This document shows, in pieces, positions 9,243 to 21,350 of a stretch of 64,000 nt of DNA. The translations under genes and the position numbers were made by a program. How positions within the stretch are numbered: position 1 is the stretch's first letter; every line of letters starts with the position of its first letter. This DNA is from Mariniflexile sp. TRM1-10 (lineage in GTDB: Bacteria > Bacteroidota > Bacteroidia > Flavobacteriales > Flavobacteriaceae), in the NCBI RefSeq assembly GCF_003425985.1, contig NZ_CP022985.1:2774001-2838000 (forward strand), given 5' to 3'. The notes below the pieces were generated by a model. The model made no database searches, was not told where the DNA came from, and was given only the letters and a program-made list of their open reading frames with translations.

Positions 9243-10544
9243 ATGGAAAACAAACAATCGTATCGGTCATCGTTTATTTTACTCACTGTTTTATTTTTTC
9301 TATGGGGATTTATAACAGTATTGGTAGATTCTTTAATTCCCCGCCTACGGGAATTATTTACCTTAACATATTTTCAAGCAGGATTGGTACAATTTGCGTT
9401 TTTTGGAGCTTATTTTTTGCTCTCCATACCAGCAAGCTACATTCTTTCAAAGATAGGCTATAAAAAAGGGATTGTTCTAGGGCTATTAACCATGGCATTG
9501 GGTTGCTTGTTGTTTTATCCAGCGGCGTCCTATCGGGTTTTTGGTGTTTTTATGTTGGCTTATTTTATTTTGGCAGCAGGAATGACTGTTTTGCAAGTGG
9601 CAGCTAATCCGTTTGTTGCAGTGTTAGGTCCCGAAGAGGGTGCTTCAAGCCGTTTAAATCTGTCTCAGGCATTTAATTCTTTAGGAACTGCAATTGCCCC
9701 CGCCGTAGGCGCTCTTTTTATTTTAAGTGATGTCATAAAGAACAAAGATGAAATAGCCATTTTAGATAGTTATGCTAGAGAAACATATTTGGCATCCGAA
9801 GCCACCGCAGTACAAACACCTTTTTTAGGGTTAGCCATATTTATAGGCTTAATAGCGGTTGTTTTTTCGTTTTCAAAATTACCTAAAGTTATTACCGAAG
9901 CATCAACAGGAACTTATAGACAGGCTTTAAATAACAAAAAACTCATGCAAGGCGTATTGGGGATTTTTTTCTATGTTGGAGCTGAGGTAGCAATTGGCAG
10001 CTATTTGGTAAACTATTTTTTAGATATGAATCTGGTTTCTGTGATAAAAGACAACCAGATTATGAAGTTTATTGCAGAAGCCATTCTTAATTCTGGAATA
10101 GCAGAAAACGATAATAAAGCCATTGTAGGGGTATTTGTAACATTCTATTGGTCTGGAGCCATGATTGGGCGTTTTATAGGAGCGTACCTTACTAAAAGTA
10201 TTAAGCCGGGAAAAGTGCTTGCTTTTTTTGCATTCATGGCTATTACACTCATTTTAGTATCTATTTATACAACTGGTTTGGTAAGTATGTGGAGCATTCT
10301 AGCAGTGGGGTTATTTAATTCCATTATGTTTCCTACCATATTTACATTAGCCATCGATGGTATAGGGGATTTAAAACCAAAAGCATCTGGTTTATTATGT
10401 ACAGCAATTGTAGGTGGTGCACTGATTCCACCGTTTTTCGGATATTTATCAGACATCATCGAGTTCAAAAATGCCCTATTGTTTATTGTTGCTTGTTATA
10501 CCTACATCGTGTGGTTTGGCTACAGAAACACGAAACGCCCATGA
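9243..10544 (+). CDS. MFS sugar permease (FucP-like)
   Basis: A 433-residue, 12-helix major facilitator of the fucose/glucose-galactose:H+ symporter type. Recognisable pieces are LTVLFFLWGFITVLVDSLIP (helix 1 signature), SKIGYKKGIVLGL, the helix-4/5 stretch AGMTVLQVAANPFVAVLG, and FWSGAMIGRFIGAYL-like sequence in the second half (FYWSGAMIGRF). It acts in the inner membrane. With GH29 fucosidase, GH2 and GH92 nearby, fucose, galactose, mannose or GlcNAc are plausible cargos; which one cannot be told. It is separated from the preceding gene by repeat family B and followed 89 bp later by the glycosylasparaginase. Confidence 0.9.
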   Translation: MENKQSYRSSFILLTVLFFLWGFITVLVDSLIPRLRELFTLTYFQAGLVQFAFFGAYFLLSIPASYILSKIGYKKGIVLGLLTMALGCLLFYPAASYRVFGVFMLAYFILAAGMTVLQVAANPFVAVLGPEEGASSRLNLSQAFNSLGTAIAPAVGALFILSDVIKNKDEIAILDSYARETYLASEATAVQTPFLGLAIFIGLIAVVFSFSKLPKVITEASTGTYRQALNNKKLMQGVLGIFFYVGAEVAIGSYLVNYFLDMNLVSVIKDNQIMKFIAEAILNSGIAENDNKAIVGVFVTFYWSGAMIGRFIGAYLTKSIKPGKVLAFFAFMAITLILVSIYTTGLVSMWSILAVGLFNSIMFPTIFTLAIDGIGDLKPKASGLLCTAIVGGALIPPFFGYLSDIIEFKNALLFIVACYTYIVWFGYRNTKRP

Positions 10545-10633
10545 GAATGGCACACACACGAGGATGATTATTCGGAGCGTTCCATGTGACCATTGAAAAA
10601 CAAATAAAATAATACAGATGAAACTTTATTCTT
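10545..10633 (+). promoter_or_regulatory. Leader-like motif, copy 1 (ahead of glycosylasparaginase)
   Basis: The segment GTTCCATGTGACCATTGAAA at 10579-10598, followed by an A-rich run, resembles segments at about 47750-47774, 53469-53500 and 63121-63150. All have a CCAT-n-TGA core, then TTGAAAA/TTAAAA and a CAATAAA-like end, and all lie close upstream of a gene. The conservation suggests a shared untranslated leader, RNA element or remnant repeat. The function is unknown. Confidence 0.4.
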
Positions 10634-11644
10634 ATGAAACGTAGAAATTTTATTGAGAAAATAGCTTTAAGTGGGATCGCTTTAAGTACTGTAACAGGAT
10701 GTCATGAAGTCGTTAAGAAAGAAACAGATGGATTAACAGATTTAAAGACAAAGAAAAAACCTGTGGTTGTTTCGACATGGAACCATGGTTTACCTGCTAA
10801 TGCCGAAACATGGAAACAATTAAAAGCAGGGAAATCAGCCTTAGATGCCATTGAAGCAGGAATGAAAATCCCTGAAGCCGATCCCAATATCCGCAGTGTA
10901 GGTTATGGTGGCTACCCCGACCGAGAAGGCAAGGTTACGCTGGATGCTTGTATTATGGATCATAACAGTAATTGTGGTTCGGTTTCTTTTTTAGAAGGGA
11001 TTATGCATCCTATTTCAGTAGCTAAGAGAGTCTTGGAAAATACACCTCACGTGATGTTATCAGGTGAAGGCGCTTTACAATTTGCTCTATCGGAAGGTTT
11101 CAAAGTGCAAAATTTGTTAACGCCAGAATCGGAGAAAGATTGGAAAAAATGGCTCGAAGCCTCAAAATATAAACCCGTAATCAATATCGAAAATCATGAC
11201 ACGATTAGTATGCTCATGATTGATGATGACGGAAATCTTGCTGGCGGTTGTACCACAAGTGGCGCTGCCTGGAAAATGCACGGACGTGTTGGCGATTCGC
11301 CAATCATTGGTGCAGGCCTTTTTCTAGATAACGAAGTCGGTGCAGCCGCAGCAACAGGATTGGGAGAAGCGGTGATTCGAACTGCCGGAAGCGCCATGGT
11401 GGTCGAATTAATGCGTCAAGGAAAATCGCCATTCGAAGCCTGTAAAGAAATTACGGAGCGGATTTATAATAAACATAAAAACCACAAAGACATGGCATAT
11501 TTGCAAGTGGGTTTTATTGCTCTGAATAAAAATGGTGAACATGCAGGTTATAGTTTACGCTCAGGTTTCAACTACGCCGTTTGTGATGATGAAAAGGGTA
11601 ATAGGATGGAAGACGCACAGTTTAAAATGACTTGGGATAAGTAA
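10634..11644 (+). CDS. Glycosylasparaginase (N4-(beta-N-acetylglucosaminyl)-L-asparaginase), Ntn hydrolase
   Basis: A 336-residue T2-family N-terminal-nucleophile hydrolase that cleaves the GlcNAc-Asn bond left on the peptide or amino acid during N-glycan breakdown. The autoprocessing site is clear: NIENHDTISM, with cleavage expected between D189 and T190, T190 becoming the nucleophile. The substrate-site stretch NLAGGCTTSGAAWKMHGRVGD and GLGEAVIRTAGSAMVVELMRQGK are strongly conserved family sequence. The N-terminus MKRRNFIEKIALSGIALSTVTGC combines a twin-Arg-like RRNF with a lipobox, so a Tat-exported periplasmic lipoprotein is likely, as in Elizabethkingia-type enzymes. It ends 12 bp before the GH2 gene. 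Length is typical. Confidence 0.95.
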   Translation: MKRRNFIEKIALSGIALSTVTGCHEVVKKETDGLTDLKTKKKPVVVSTWNHGLPANAETWKQLKAGKSALDAIEAGMKIPEADPNIRSVGYGGYPDREGKVTLDACIMDHNSNCGSVSFLEGIMHPISVAKRVLENTPHVMLSGEGALQFALSEGFKVQNLLTPESEKDWKKWLEASKYKPVINIENHDTISMLMIDDDGNLAGGCTTSGAAWKMHGRVGDSPIIGAGLFLDNEVGAAAATGLGEAVIRTAGSAMVVELMRQGKSPFEACKEITERIYNKHKNHKDMAYLQVGFIALNKNGEHAGYSLRSGFNYAVCDDEKGNRMEDAQFKMTWDK

Positions 11645-11653
11645 GAGAATTAA

Positions 11654-14803
<3,150 letters not shown>

Positions 14804-14804
14804 T

Positions 14805-17126
14805 ATGATAAAATTTAAATACATACTATTTACCACTTTGATGATTGTTTTTGCTTCCTGTGCCAAACAAAAAACAGTTACAGAAAAAGATATTCACATC
14901 ATTCCTAAACCGGTCGAATTAAAACTGACGGAAGGTCGTTTTGATTTTACTGGAACAACCTCTTTTGTGGTTGTTAATGATGAACAAAAACATCTTGCGG
15001 AATCATTCATCAATACCTTTGAAAAGGCATCTGGCTGGAAACTCAATACAACTACAAAAAAGCCTAACACTAATTTTGTGTCATTCAACATAGACAACAA
15101 CCTAAGTAAAGAGGAATACAAATTAGTTGTAAATAAAGACCATATTGAAATTACAGCTAAAGGACACGCAGGTTTTTTGTATGCTTTAGAAACCATACGC
15201 CAATTATTGCCTGAACAAATAGAGAGCAACAAGGTGGTTAGTAATACAGATTGGCATATTCCAGCCTTAACCATCCAAGATAAGCCTCGCTTTGTATATA
15301 GAGGTTTGATGCTCGATTTATCCCGTCATTTTTTTGATAAATCGTATATAGAAGCGACAATCGATCGTTTGGCGATGTTAAAAATGAATGTGCTGCATTT
15401 GCATTTGGTAGATGACCAAGGATGGCGAATTGAAATTAAAAAATATCCTAAGTTAACCGAAGTGGGTGCTTGGAGAGTCGATCAAGAAGATGTGATTTGG
15501 AATGCCAGACTCAGCGTTGATCCAGATGAAAAAGGAACCTATGGCGGTTTTTTAACTCAAGAGGAATTAAAAGACATTGTAAAATACGCAGCAACTAAAA
15601 ACATTGAAATCATTCCAGAAATTGAAATGCCAGCACATGTGAGTTGCGCTATTGCGGCTTATCCAGAATTGGCTTGTTTTAATCAACGTATTGGCGTGCC
15701 ATCGGGAGGGGTTTGGCCCATTACCGATATTTATTGCGCCGGAAAAGAATCGACATTCGAATTCTTACAGAATGTATTGGATGAGGTGATGGTTATTTTT
15801 CCATCCCAATACATCCATATTGGTGGTGATGAAGCTACTAAAACCAATTGGGAGAAATGTCCACATTGTCAAAAAAGAATGCAAGATGAAGGTTTGGAAA
15901 ATGTGCGCGAATTGCAAAGTTATTTTGTAAAACGAATGGAAAAATACATCAATTCTAAAGACAAGAAATTAATTGGTTGGGACGAAATATTAGAAGGCGG
16001 ATTAGCTCCTGAAGCCACAGTAATGAGTTGGAGGGGCACAGAAGGAGGCATTGAAGCTTCTCAACAAGGGCACGATGTCATAATGACACCGCAATCCCAT
16101 TGTTATTTTGATCATTATCAAGGGCCACAAAATGAAGAACCCTTAGCTTTTGGTGGTTATACGCCATTGAGCAAAGTATATCAATTTGATCCTGTGGTTG
16201 ATGCAATGAGTCCTGAGCAAGCCAAACATATTTTAGGAGGTCAAGCCAATTTATGGGCAGAATATATACCCACCACACAACAATCAGAGTACATGATTTT
16301 TCCACGACTAGCAGCAATGGCAGAGGTTTTATGGAGTCCGAAAGAAGCACGCAATTGGGATGACTTTACAACAAGATTGCCTTCCCTATTAGAGCGTTAT
16401 GATTATTTAGGAATTAATTATTCAAAAAGTGCTTATTTGGTTGCTGCTTCATCTACAGCCGATTTAGAACATAAACAAGTAAAAGTGGTTTTGAAAAATG
16501 AATTCCCCAATGCAGATATTCGCTATGTTTTGGACGATAAAAATTTAGGAGAACAATCCACAAAATACACCGATTCTATTGCCATCAAGGAAACAACCAT
16601 TCTAAAAGCTTCTTTGTTTAAAGAAGATAAGCCAGTGGGTAAAGTTTTTACTGATACCATTCAATTTCACAAGGCAGTAGGAAATACATTGAATTTTAAA
16701 ACGCCTTATAATGAAAATTACAAAGGCGATGGGCCATTAAGTTTGGTTAATATTCTCAGAGGAAGCAAAAATTTTCATGACGGACAATGGCAAGCTTGGT
16801 TGGTTGATGATATGGAAGTGGTTATTGATTTAGAGAAGATTCAATCTATCAATCAAGTGACCGTTGGTTCCTTGGAAAATCAAGGTTCGGGCATTTATTT
16901 TCCAACGGCTATAAAAGTTTTCATTTCTAATGACGGAATCAGTTATAAAGAAGTTGGAGCAATAGAGCGTCCGTTTGCAATCAATTCAAATTCAGAATTG
17001 AAAGATTTTATAATCAGTTTTGAAAAAAGCAATGTGAGATTTGTAAAAGTCATAGCAAGCAACCTAAAGAAAAGTCCAAAAGGAGAAGATTCCTGGTTGT
17101 TTGTAGATGAAATTTTAGTTGAATAA
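14805..17126 (+). CDS. GH20 beta-N-acetylhexosaminidase with C-terminal discoidin-like domain
   Basis: A 773-residue lipoprotein (lipobox FASC). It has a GH20b N-terminal domain (about 30-160), then the GH20 barrel starting FVYRGLMLDLSRHFFDK and LHLHLVDDQGWRIEIKKYP. The catalytic pair D342-E343 lies in HIGGDEATKTNW, where the Asp assists the substrate acetamido group and the Glu is the acid. Beyond the barrel are a short beta-rich segment and a C-terminal F5/8 type C-like domain (about 630-773, with WLVDDMEVVIDLEKIQSINQV). It removes beta-GlcNAc or GalNAc, here most likely antennary GlcNAc of N-glycans. It starts one base after the GH2 stop, so it is surely in the same operon. Confidence 0.94.
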   Translation: MIKFKYILFTTLMIVFASCAKQKTVTEKDIHIIPKPVELKLTEGRFDFTGTTSFVVVNDEQKHLAESFINTFEKASGWKLNTTTKKPNTNFVSFNIDNNLSKEEYKLVVNKDHIEITAKGHAGFLYALETIRQLLPEQIESNKVVSNTDWHIPALTIQDKPRFVYRGLMLDLSRHFFDKSYIEATIDRLAMLKMNVLHLHLVDDQGWRIEIKKYPKLTEVGAWRVDQEDVIWNARLSVDPDEKGTYGGFLTQEELKDIVKYAATKNIEIIPEIEMPAHVSCAIAAYPELACFNQRIGVPSGGVWPITDIYCAGKESTFEFLQNVLDEVMVIFPSQYIHIGGDEATKTNWEKCPHCQKRMQDEGLENVRELQSYFVKRMEKYINSKDKKLIGWDEILEGGLAPEATVMSWRGTEGGIEASQQGHDVIMTPQSHCYFDHYQGPQNEEPLAFGGYTPLSKVYQFDPVVDAMSPEQAKHILGGQANLWAEYIPTTQQSEYMIFPRLAAMAEVLWSPKEARNWDDFTTRLPSLLERYDYLGINYSKSAYLVAASSTADLEHKQVKVVLKNEFPNADIRYVLDDKNLGEQSTKYTDSIAIKETTILKASLFKEDKPVGKVFTDTIQFHKAVGNTLNFKTPYNENYKGDGPLSLVNILRGSKNFHDGQWQAWLVDDMEVVIDLEKIQSINQVTVGSLENQGSGIYFPTAIKVFISNDGISYKEVGAIERPFAINSNSELKDFIISFEKSNVRFVKVIASNLKKSPKGEDSWLFVDEILVE

Positions 17127-17132
17127 AAAAAA

Positions 17133-17330
17133 TAGTACATGACAAAAATCAAAATACATTGAGGTGTCAGTCTTAGCCTTTCGGCTGCGCTCAAGATAAA
17201 CTAAAGTCGAAGACATTGGAAATATTGTTTTTAATTGCATTTCGCAAGCTGCGCTTTTATCTTCAAATAAAAATATATTTTCATTTTCGATAATGCTCAA
17301 TGTGACACCCTTCAATTTTGTAATGTATTA
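17133..17330. repeat. Family B inverted-repeat element, copy 2
   Basis: The left end TAGTACATGACAAAAAT is mirrored at the right by ATTTTGTAATGTATTA. The interior, including GCATTTCGCAAGCTGCGC and CAGTCTTAGCCTTTCGGC, is near-identical to the inverted copy at 30832-31030. It lies between GH20 and GH29 and is non-coding. Confidence 0.85.
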
Positions 17331-17369
17331 AAATAAAAGAAAAATAAAAATTGTAAAATAAATATAAAG

Positions 17370-18854
17370 ATGCAAAAAAGAATATTCATAATCGCCCTAT
17401 TAGTTTCGGTTCAAATGTTTTCACAAGCCATTTATGAAGACGAAAGATATGTGCCGGAAACCGATCCATTAGTACTAAAGAATTTAGAGGAATGGCAAGG
17501 AAAAAAATTCGGTTTATTAATGCATTGGGGGACTTACTCTCAATGGGGAATTGTAGAGTCATGGTCCATTTGCCCTGAAGATTATGAATGGTGTGAACGG
17601 ACTAAAGGGAGCAATCCAGACAATTATTATCAGTATGTAAAAGAGTATGAAGGATTGAAAAAAACATTCAATCCAATAAAATTCAATCCGGAAAAATGGG
17701 CGAAAGCCGCTAAAAATGCAGGGATGAAATACATGGTGTTTACTACCAAACATCATGATGGGTTTAACATGTTCGATACTCAATATTCCGATTATAAAGT
17801 AACTGATTCTGAATGTGCTTTCAGCACCAATCCAAGAGCCAATATTGCCAAAGAAGTTTTTAGTGCCTTTAGAAATGAAAATATGTCAACAGGAGCCTAT
17901 TTTTCTAAACCAGACTGGCATAATGAAAATTATTGGGATCCATATTTCCCTCCTTCCGACAGAAATGTAAATTATGATCCAGCGGCATATCCGGATAAAT
18001 GGAAAAAATATGTGGATTTTACACATAACCAAATTTTAGAATTATTGACAGATTACGGTAAAATTGATATTCTATGGTTAGATGGTGGTTGGGTTGCCAA
18101 AAGAACTCAGGATGATATCAAAAATGGCTATTCTGAAAAATTTGCTGAGAATGAGTCTGGAAATGGATTTATCAAGCACAGAGTAGTTGATCAAGACATT
18201 AAAATGGACGAATTGGTGGTAAAAGCACGTCAAAAACAACCAGGATTGATTGTGGTGGACAGAGCCGTTCACGGAAAAAATCAAAACTATTTGACACCAG
18301 AAAACCGTGTTCCAGAGAAAACATTGCCTTATCCTTGGGAATCTTGTATCACTTCAGGTGGTGGCTGGTCTTACACGCCTGATGCCAAATACATGACTGG
18401 CAGGCAAGGCATTCACATGCTGATTGATGTGGTTGCCAAAGGAGGAAATTTGTTGTTGAATGTAGCGCCGGGTCCTGATGGTGAGTGGCAGCAAGGCGCT
18501 TATGATTTATTAGCCGCTTATGGCGATTGGATGCAGGTAAATAGTACCGCTATTTATAACACCAAGCCTATTGCGCCTTACAAAGAAAATAATATTTGTA
18601 TGACTCAAAATAAGGGGGGAAATGTGTTCTTGTTTTATTTGGCAAAAGAAGGAGAAACTAAAATGCCTTCAGAGGTAATTGTAAAATCAATTAGCCCTAA
18701 AAAAGGAAGCAAAATCACGATGTTAGGTTCAAAAACTTCATTAAAATGGACTAAATTAGACAAAGGATTTAAAGTCATCATTCCGAAAAGTTTGCGAAAT
18801 AATTTGCCTTGTAAAGAAGCTTGGACTTTAAAAATAGAAGCGATTAACAGATAG
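17370..18854 (+). CDS. GH29 alpha-L-fucosidase
   Basis: A 494-residue secreted enzyme (signal peptide ending near MFSQA). GH29 features in order are KFGLLMHWGTYSQWG, AKNAGMKYMVFTTKHHDGFNMF, the substrate-facing SKPDWHNENYWDP, and KIDILWLDGGWV with the nucleophile D238, followed by YPWESCITSGGGWSY. It cleaves alpha-linked L-fucose, such as core or antennary fucose of N-glycans. The linkage (alpha-1,2/3/4/6) and the GH29 subfamily cannot be fixed by eye. The acid/base is variable in this family and not assigned. The second GH92 follows 11 bp downstream. A short C-terminal beta domain (about 400-494) is present. Confidence 0.93.
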   Translation: MQKRIFIIALLVSVQMFSQAIYEDERYVPETDPLVLKNLEEWQGKKFGLLMHWGTYSQWGIVESWSICPEDYEWCERTKGSNPDNYYQYVKEYEGLKKTFNPIKFNPEKWAKAAKNAGMKYMVFTTKHHDGFNMFDTQYSDYKVTDSECAFSTNPRANIAKEVFSAFRNENMSTGAYFSKPDWHNENYWDPYFPPSDRNVNYDPAAYPDKWKKYVDFTHNQILELLTDYGKIDILWLDGGWVAKRTQDDIKNGYSEKFAENESGNGFIKHRVVDQDIKMDELVVKARQKQPGLIVVDRAVHGKNQNYLTPENRVPEKTLPYPWESCITSGGGWSYTPDAKYMTGRQGIHMLIDVVAKGGNLLLNVAPGPDGEWQQGAYDLLAAYGDWMQVNSTAIYNTKPIAPYKENNICMTQNKGGNVFLFYLAKEGETKMPSEVIVKSISPKKGSKITMLGSKTSLKWTKLDKGFKVIIPKSLRNNLPCKEAWTLKIEAINR

Positions 18855-18865
18855 AAAATTAAATT

Positions 18866-21109
18866 ATGGTTTTACATAAAAGGATCACATTACAAACAAC
18901 CTGTTTATTTTACATGCTGTTTTTTAGCGGAGCTATTTTGGCACAGCAGCCGGCAGATTATGTAAATCCGTTTATTGGAACGTCTAATTTTGGAGCTACG
19001 TTTCCTGGACCCATAGCGCCAAGAGGCATGGCTAGTATTAGTCCGTTTAACGTAGCAGGGCCTCAAAATTTACCTTTGGAAAAAGACAGTCAGTGGTTGT
19101 CGAATCCATATGTACATGAAAATACATTTTTAACGGGCTTTAGTCAAGTCAATCTCAGCGGTGTGGGTTGTCCGGATTTAGGTGTTATTTTGTTGATGCC
19201 AACTACGGGAACCGTTGAAACCAATCATTTAGAGTACGGTTCAACGTATTCAAACGAAATAGCAAAAACAGCTTATTATAGTGTAGATATTGATAAATAC
19301 AAAGTCAAAGCCGAATTTACAGCCTCGAAAAGAGTAGGAGTCAGCAAATTTACGTTTCCAAAAGGGCAATCGAATATTTTACTGAATCTTGGTTTGGGTT
19401 TGACCAATGAAGAAGGAGCTATGGTCAAAGTGGTGTCATCAACCGAAATTGAAGGTTTGCGAAGCGTGGGGTCGTTTTGTTATAACAGTCCCGAAGCCGC
19501 TTACCCTATTTATTTTGTGGCTAAATTTTCAAAACCAGCCGATTCGTTTGGTGTTTGGAAAAAGCCTTCAAAGTATGAAGGCGTAGAAGCCCAATGGATG
19601 ACCTATAATGGAAAAACCAGAATGATGGATAATACCATTAAAACGGTGGTTGGTGACAGTATTGGAACGTATTTTACCTATAAATTCGACACGGAAGAAA
19701 CTGTTGAAGTCAAGATTGGTGTTTCCTATGTAAGTATCGAAAATGCCCGTGAAAATTTGGAAAAGGAAACAGTAAACAAATCGTTTGAAGCCGTTTATAA
19801 AGAAACCTATAACGAATGGAACACCGAACTTTCTAAAATTTTAGTAGAAGGCGGTTCAAAAGACGATAAAACCATTTTTTACACAGCTTTGTATCACAGC
19901 TTAATTCATCCGAATACGTTGAATGATGTCAATGGCGAATACCCGGAGATAAAAAGAAGCAAAATTGGTAAAACTGAAGGCACGCGGTACACGGTTTTTT
20001 CGCTTTGGGATACTTATCGCAATGTGCATCAATTGATGTCTTTGGTGTATCCGAAACAACAATCCGATATGGTAAAAAGCATGTTGGAAATGTATGATGA
20101 AAACGGCTGGTTACCCAAATGGGAATTAAACGCTACCGAAACCTTTACCATGGTAGGCGATCCTGCCAGTATTGTTATTGCGGATACGTATTTAAAAGGC
20201 ATTCAGGATTTTGATGTGCAGAAAGCTTATAAGGCTATGCTGAAAGGTGCAGACCAAATGGAGAATAACCCATTGCGAAACGGACTAAAAGCGTATATCG
20301 AAAAAGGTTATGTCACCACTAGCGAAAAAGGACCTGTTTCTACCACACAAGAATACAATGCTTCGGATTATGCGATTTCACTTTTAGCGAAAGCTTTAGG
20401 GAAAACCGCCGATGCAAATCTTTTTAAAAACCGCTCACTATCCTATCGAAAATTATTCGATAAAAACTTAAGATTATTGCGTCCTAGAAATCCTGACGGA
20501 ACATGGTACGAACCATTTGATCCTTTGTCGGGAGCTAATTTTGAAGAAAATGTAGGTTTCATCGAAGGCAACGCTTGGCAATATGTTTTTATGGTGCCGC
20601 ATGACATGAAGGGATTAATCAAGTTAATGGGCGGAAATAAAGGTTTCTCCAATCAATTGCAAAACGTATTCGATAGCAAACAATTTGATATGGCAAACGA
20701 GCCAGATATTGCTTATCCGTATTTATTTAACTATTTGAAAGGAGAAGAATTCAAAAGTCAGGAATTGGTTAAAAAATTAGTTCGCGAATATTTCCAAAAT
20801 AAACCAAAAGGATTACCAGGAAATGACGATACAGGAACCATGTCTGCTTGGTTGGTGTATGCGATGATGGGGATATATCCTATTGTTCCAGGTGAACCCA
20901 TTTACACCATTACAACACCCATGTTTGATAAAATCACCATCAAATTAGATCCTAAATATTATAAAAAAGAAAGTATTGTAATTGAACGGGACATCAATAA
21001 TGATGGTAAAATCAAACACATTCAATTGGACGGAAAAACACGCAATAGTTTTTTTATTTCCCATGACGATTTTGTGAATGGAACAACATTGAAAGTGATC
21101 CAAAATTAA
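18866..21109 (+). CDS. GH92 alpha-mannosidase (second, divergent paralogue)
   Basis: A 747-residue GH92 protein with a Sec signal peptide ending near ILAQQ and no lipobox. It shows DYVNPFIGTSNFGATFPG, an IEGNAWQYVFMVPHD stretch and the acidic cluster at residues 652-661 (GNDDTGTMSA). Compared with the first GH92, the metal/substrate motif DPFIGTGGHGHTYPG and the GNEDCGQ cluster are altered, so a different linkage or leaving group is likely. GH92 includes alpha-1,2, -1,3, -1,4, -1,6 and mannosyl-phosphate-active members; which applies is unknown. It is coupled to GH29 (11 bp gap). After it comes a long palindrome. Confidence 0.93.
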   Translation: MVLHKRITLQTTCLFYMLFFSGAILAQQPADYVNPFIGTSNFGATFPGPIAPRGMASISPFNVAGPQNLPLEKDSQWLSNPYVHENTFLTGFSQVNLSGVGCPDLGVILLMPTTGTVETNHLEYGSTYSNEIAKTAYYSVDIDKYKVKAEFTASKRVGVSKFTFPKGQSNILLNLGLGLTNEEGAMVKVVSSTEIEGLRSVGSFCYNSPEAAYPIYFVAKFSKPADSFGVWKKPSKYEGVEAQWMTYNGKTRMMDNTIKTVVGDSIGTYFTYKFDTEETVEVKIGVSYVSIENARENLEKETVNKSFEAVYKETYNEWNTELSKILVEGGSKDDKTIFYTALYHSLIHPNTLNDVNGEYPEIKRSKIGKTEGTRYTVFSLWDTYRNVHQLMSLVYPKQQSDMVKSMLEMYDENGWLPKWELNATETFTMVGDPASIVIADTYLKGIQDFDVQKAYKAMLKGADQMENNPLRNGLKAYIEKGYVTTSEKGPVSTTQEYNASDYAISLLAKALGKTADANLFKNRSLSYRKLFDKNLRLLRPRNPDGTWYEPFDPLSGANFEENVGFIEGNAWQYVFMVPHDMKGLIKLMGGNKGFSNQLQNVFDSKQFDMANEPDIAYPYLFNYLKGEEFKSQELVKKLVREYFQNKPKGLPGNDDTGTMSAWLVYAMMGIYPIVPGEPIYTITTPMFDKITIKLDPKYYKKESIVIERDINNDGKIKHIQLDGKTRNSFFISHDDFVNGTTLKVIQN

Positions 21110-21123
21110 GTTTAAGAAAATTA

Positions 21124-21182
21124 ACCGCAAATTCGCAAATTTTAAAACAGCTATAACTTTTAATGATTTGCGAATTTGCGGT
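21124..21182. repeat. Long perfect palindrome (possible bidirectional terminator or structural repeat)
   Basis: ACCGCAAATTCGCAAAT at 21124-21140 is perfectly complementary to 21166-21182, giving a 17-bp stem with a 25-base loop, 15 bp after the GH92 stop. No T-run follows directly, so it is not a textbook Rho-independent terminator. It may stabilise or attenuate the transcript between GH92 and GH3. Confidence 0.6.
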
Positions 21183-21350
21183 AGAAATTCACAATCTAGC
21201 CTGTGAAAATTGAATTTTAAAAATAATAGAAATCTGAGTTCGCTTAGTATTGGATTTGTTAAATATTAATAAAATTAAGCTTTAGCTAAATTCTGAAAGC
21301 TGTTTTCAGCTTAATAAATGAAAAGCGGATAATAAAAACCATAAATTAAA

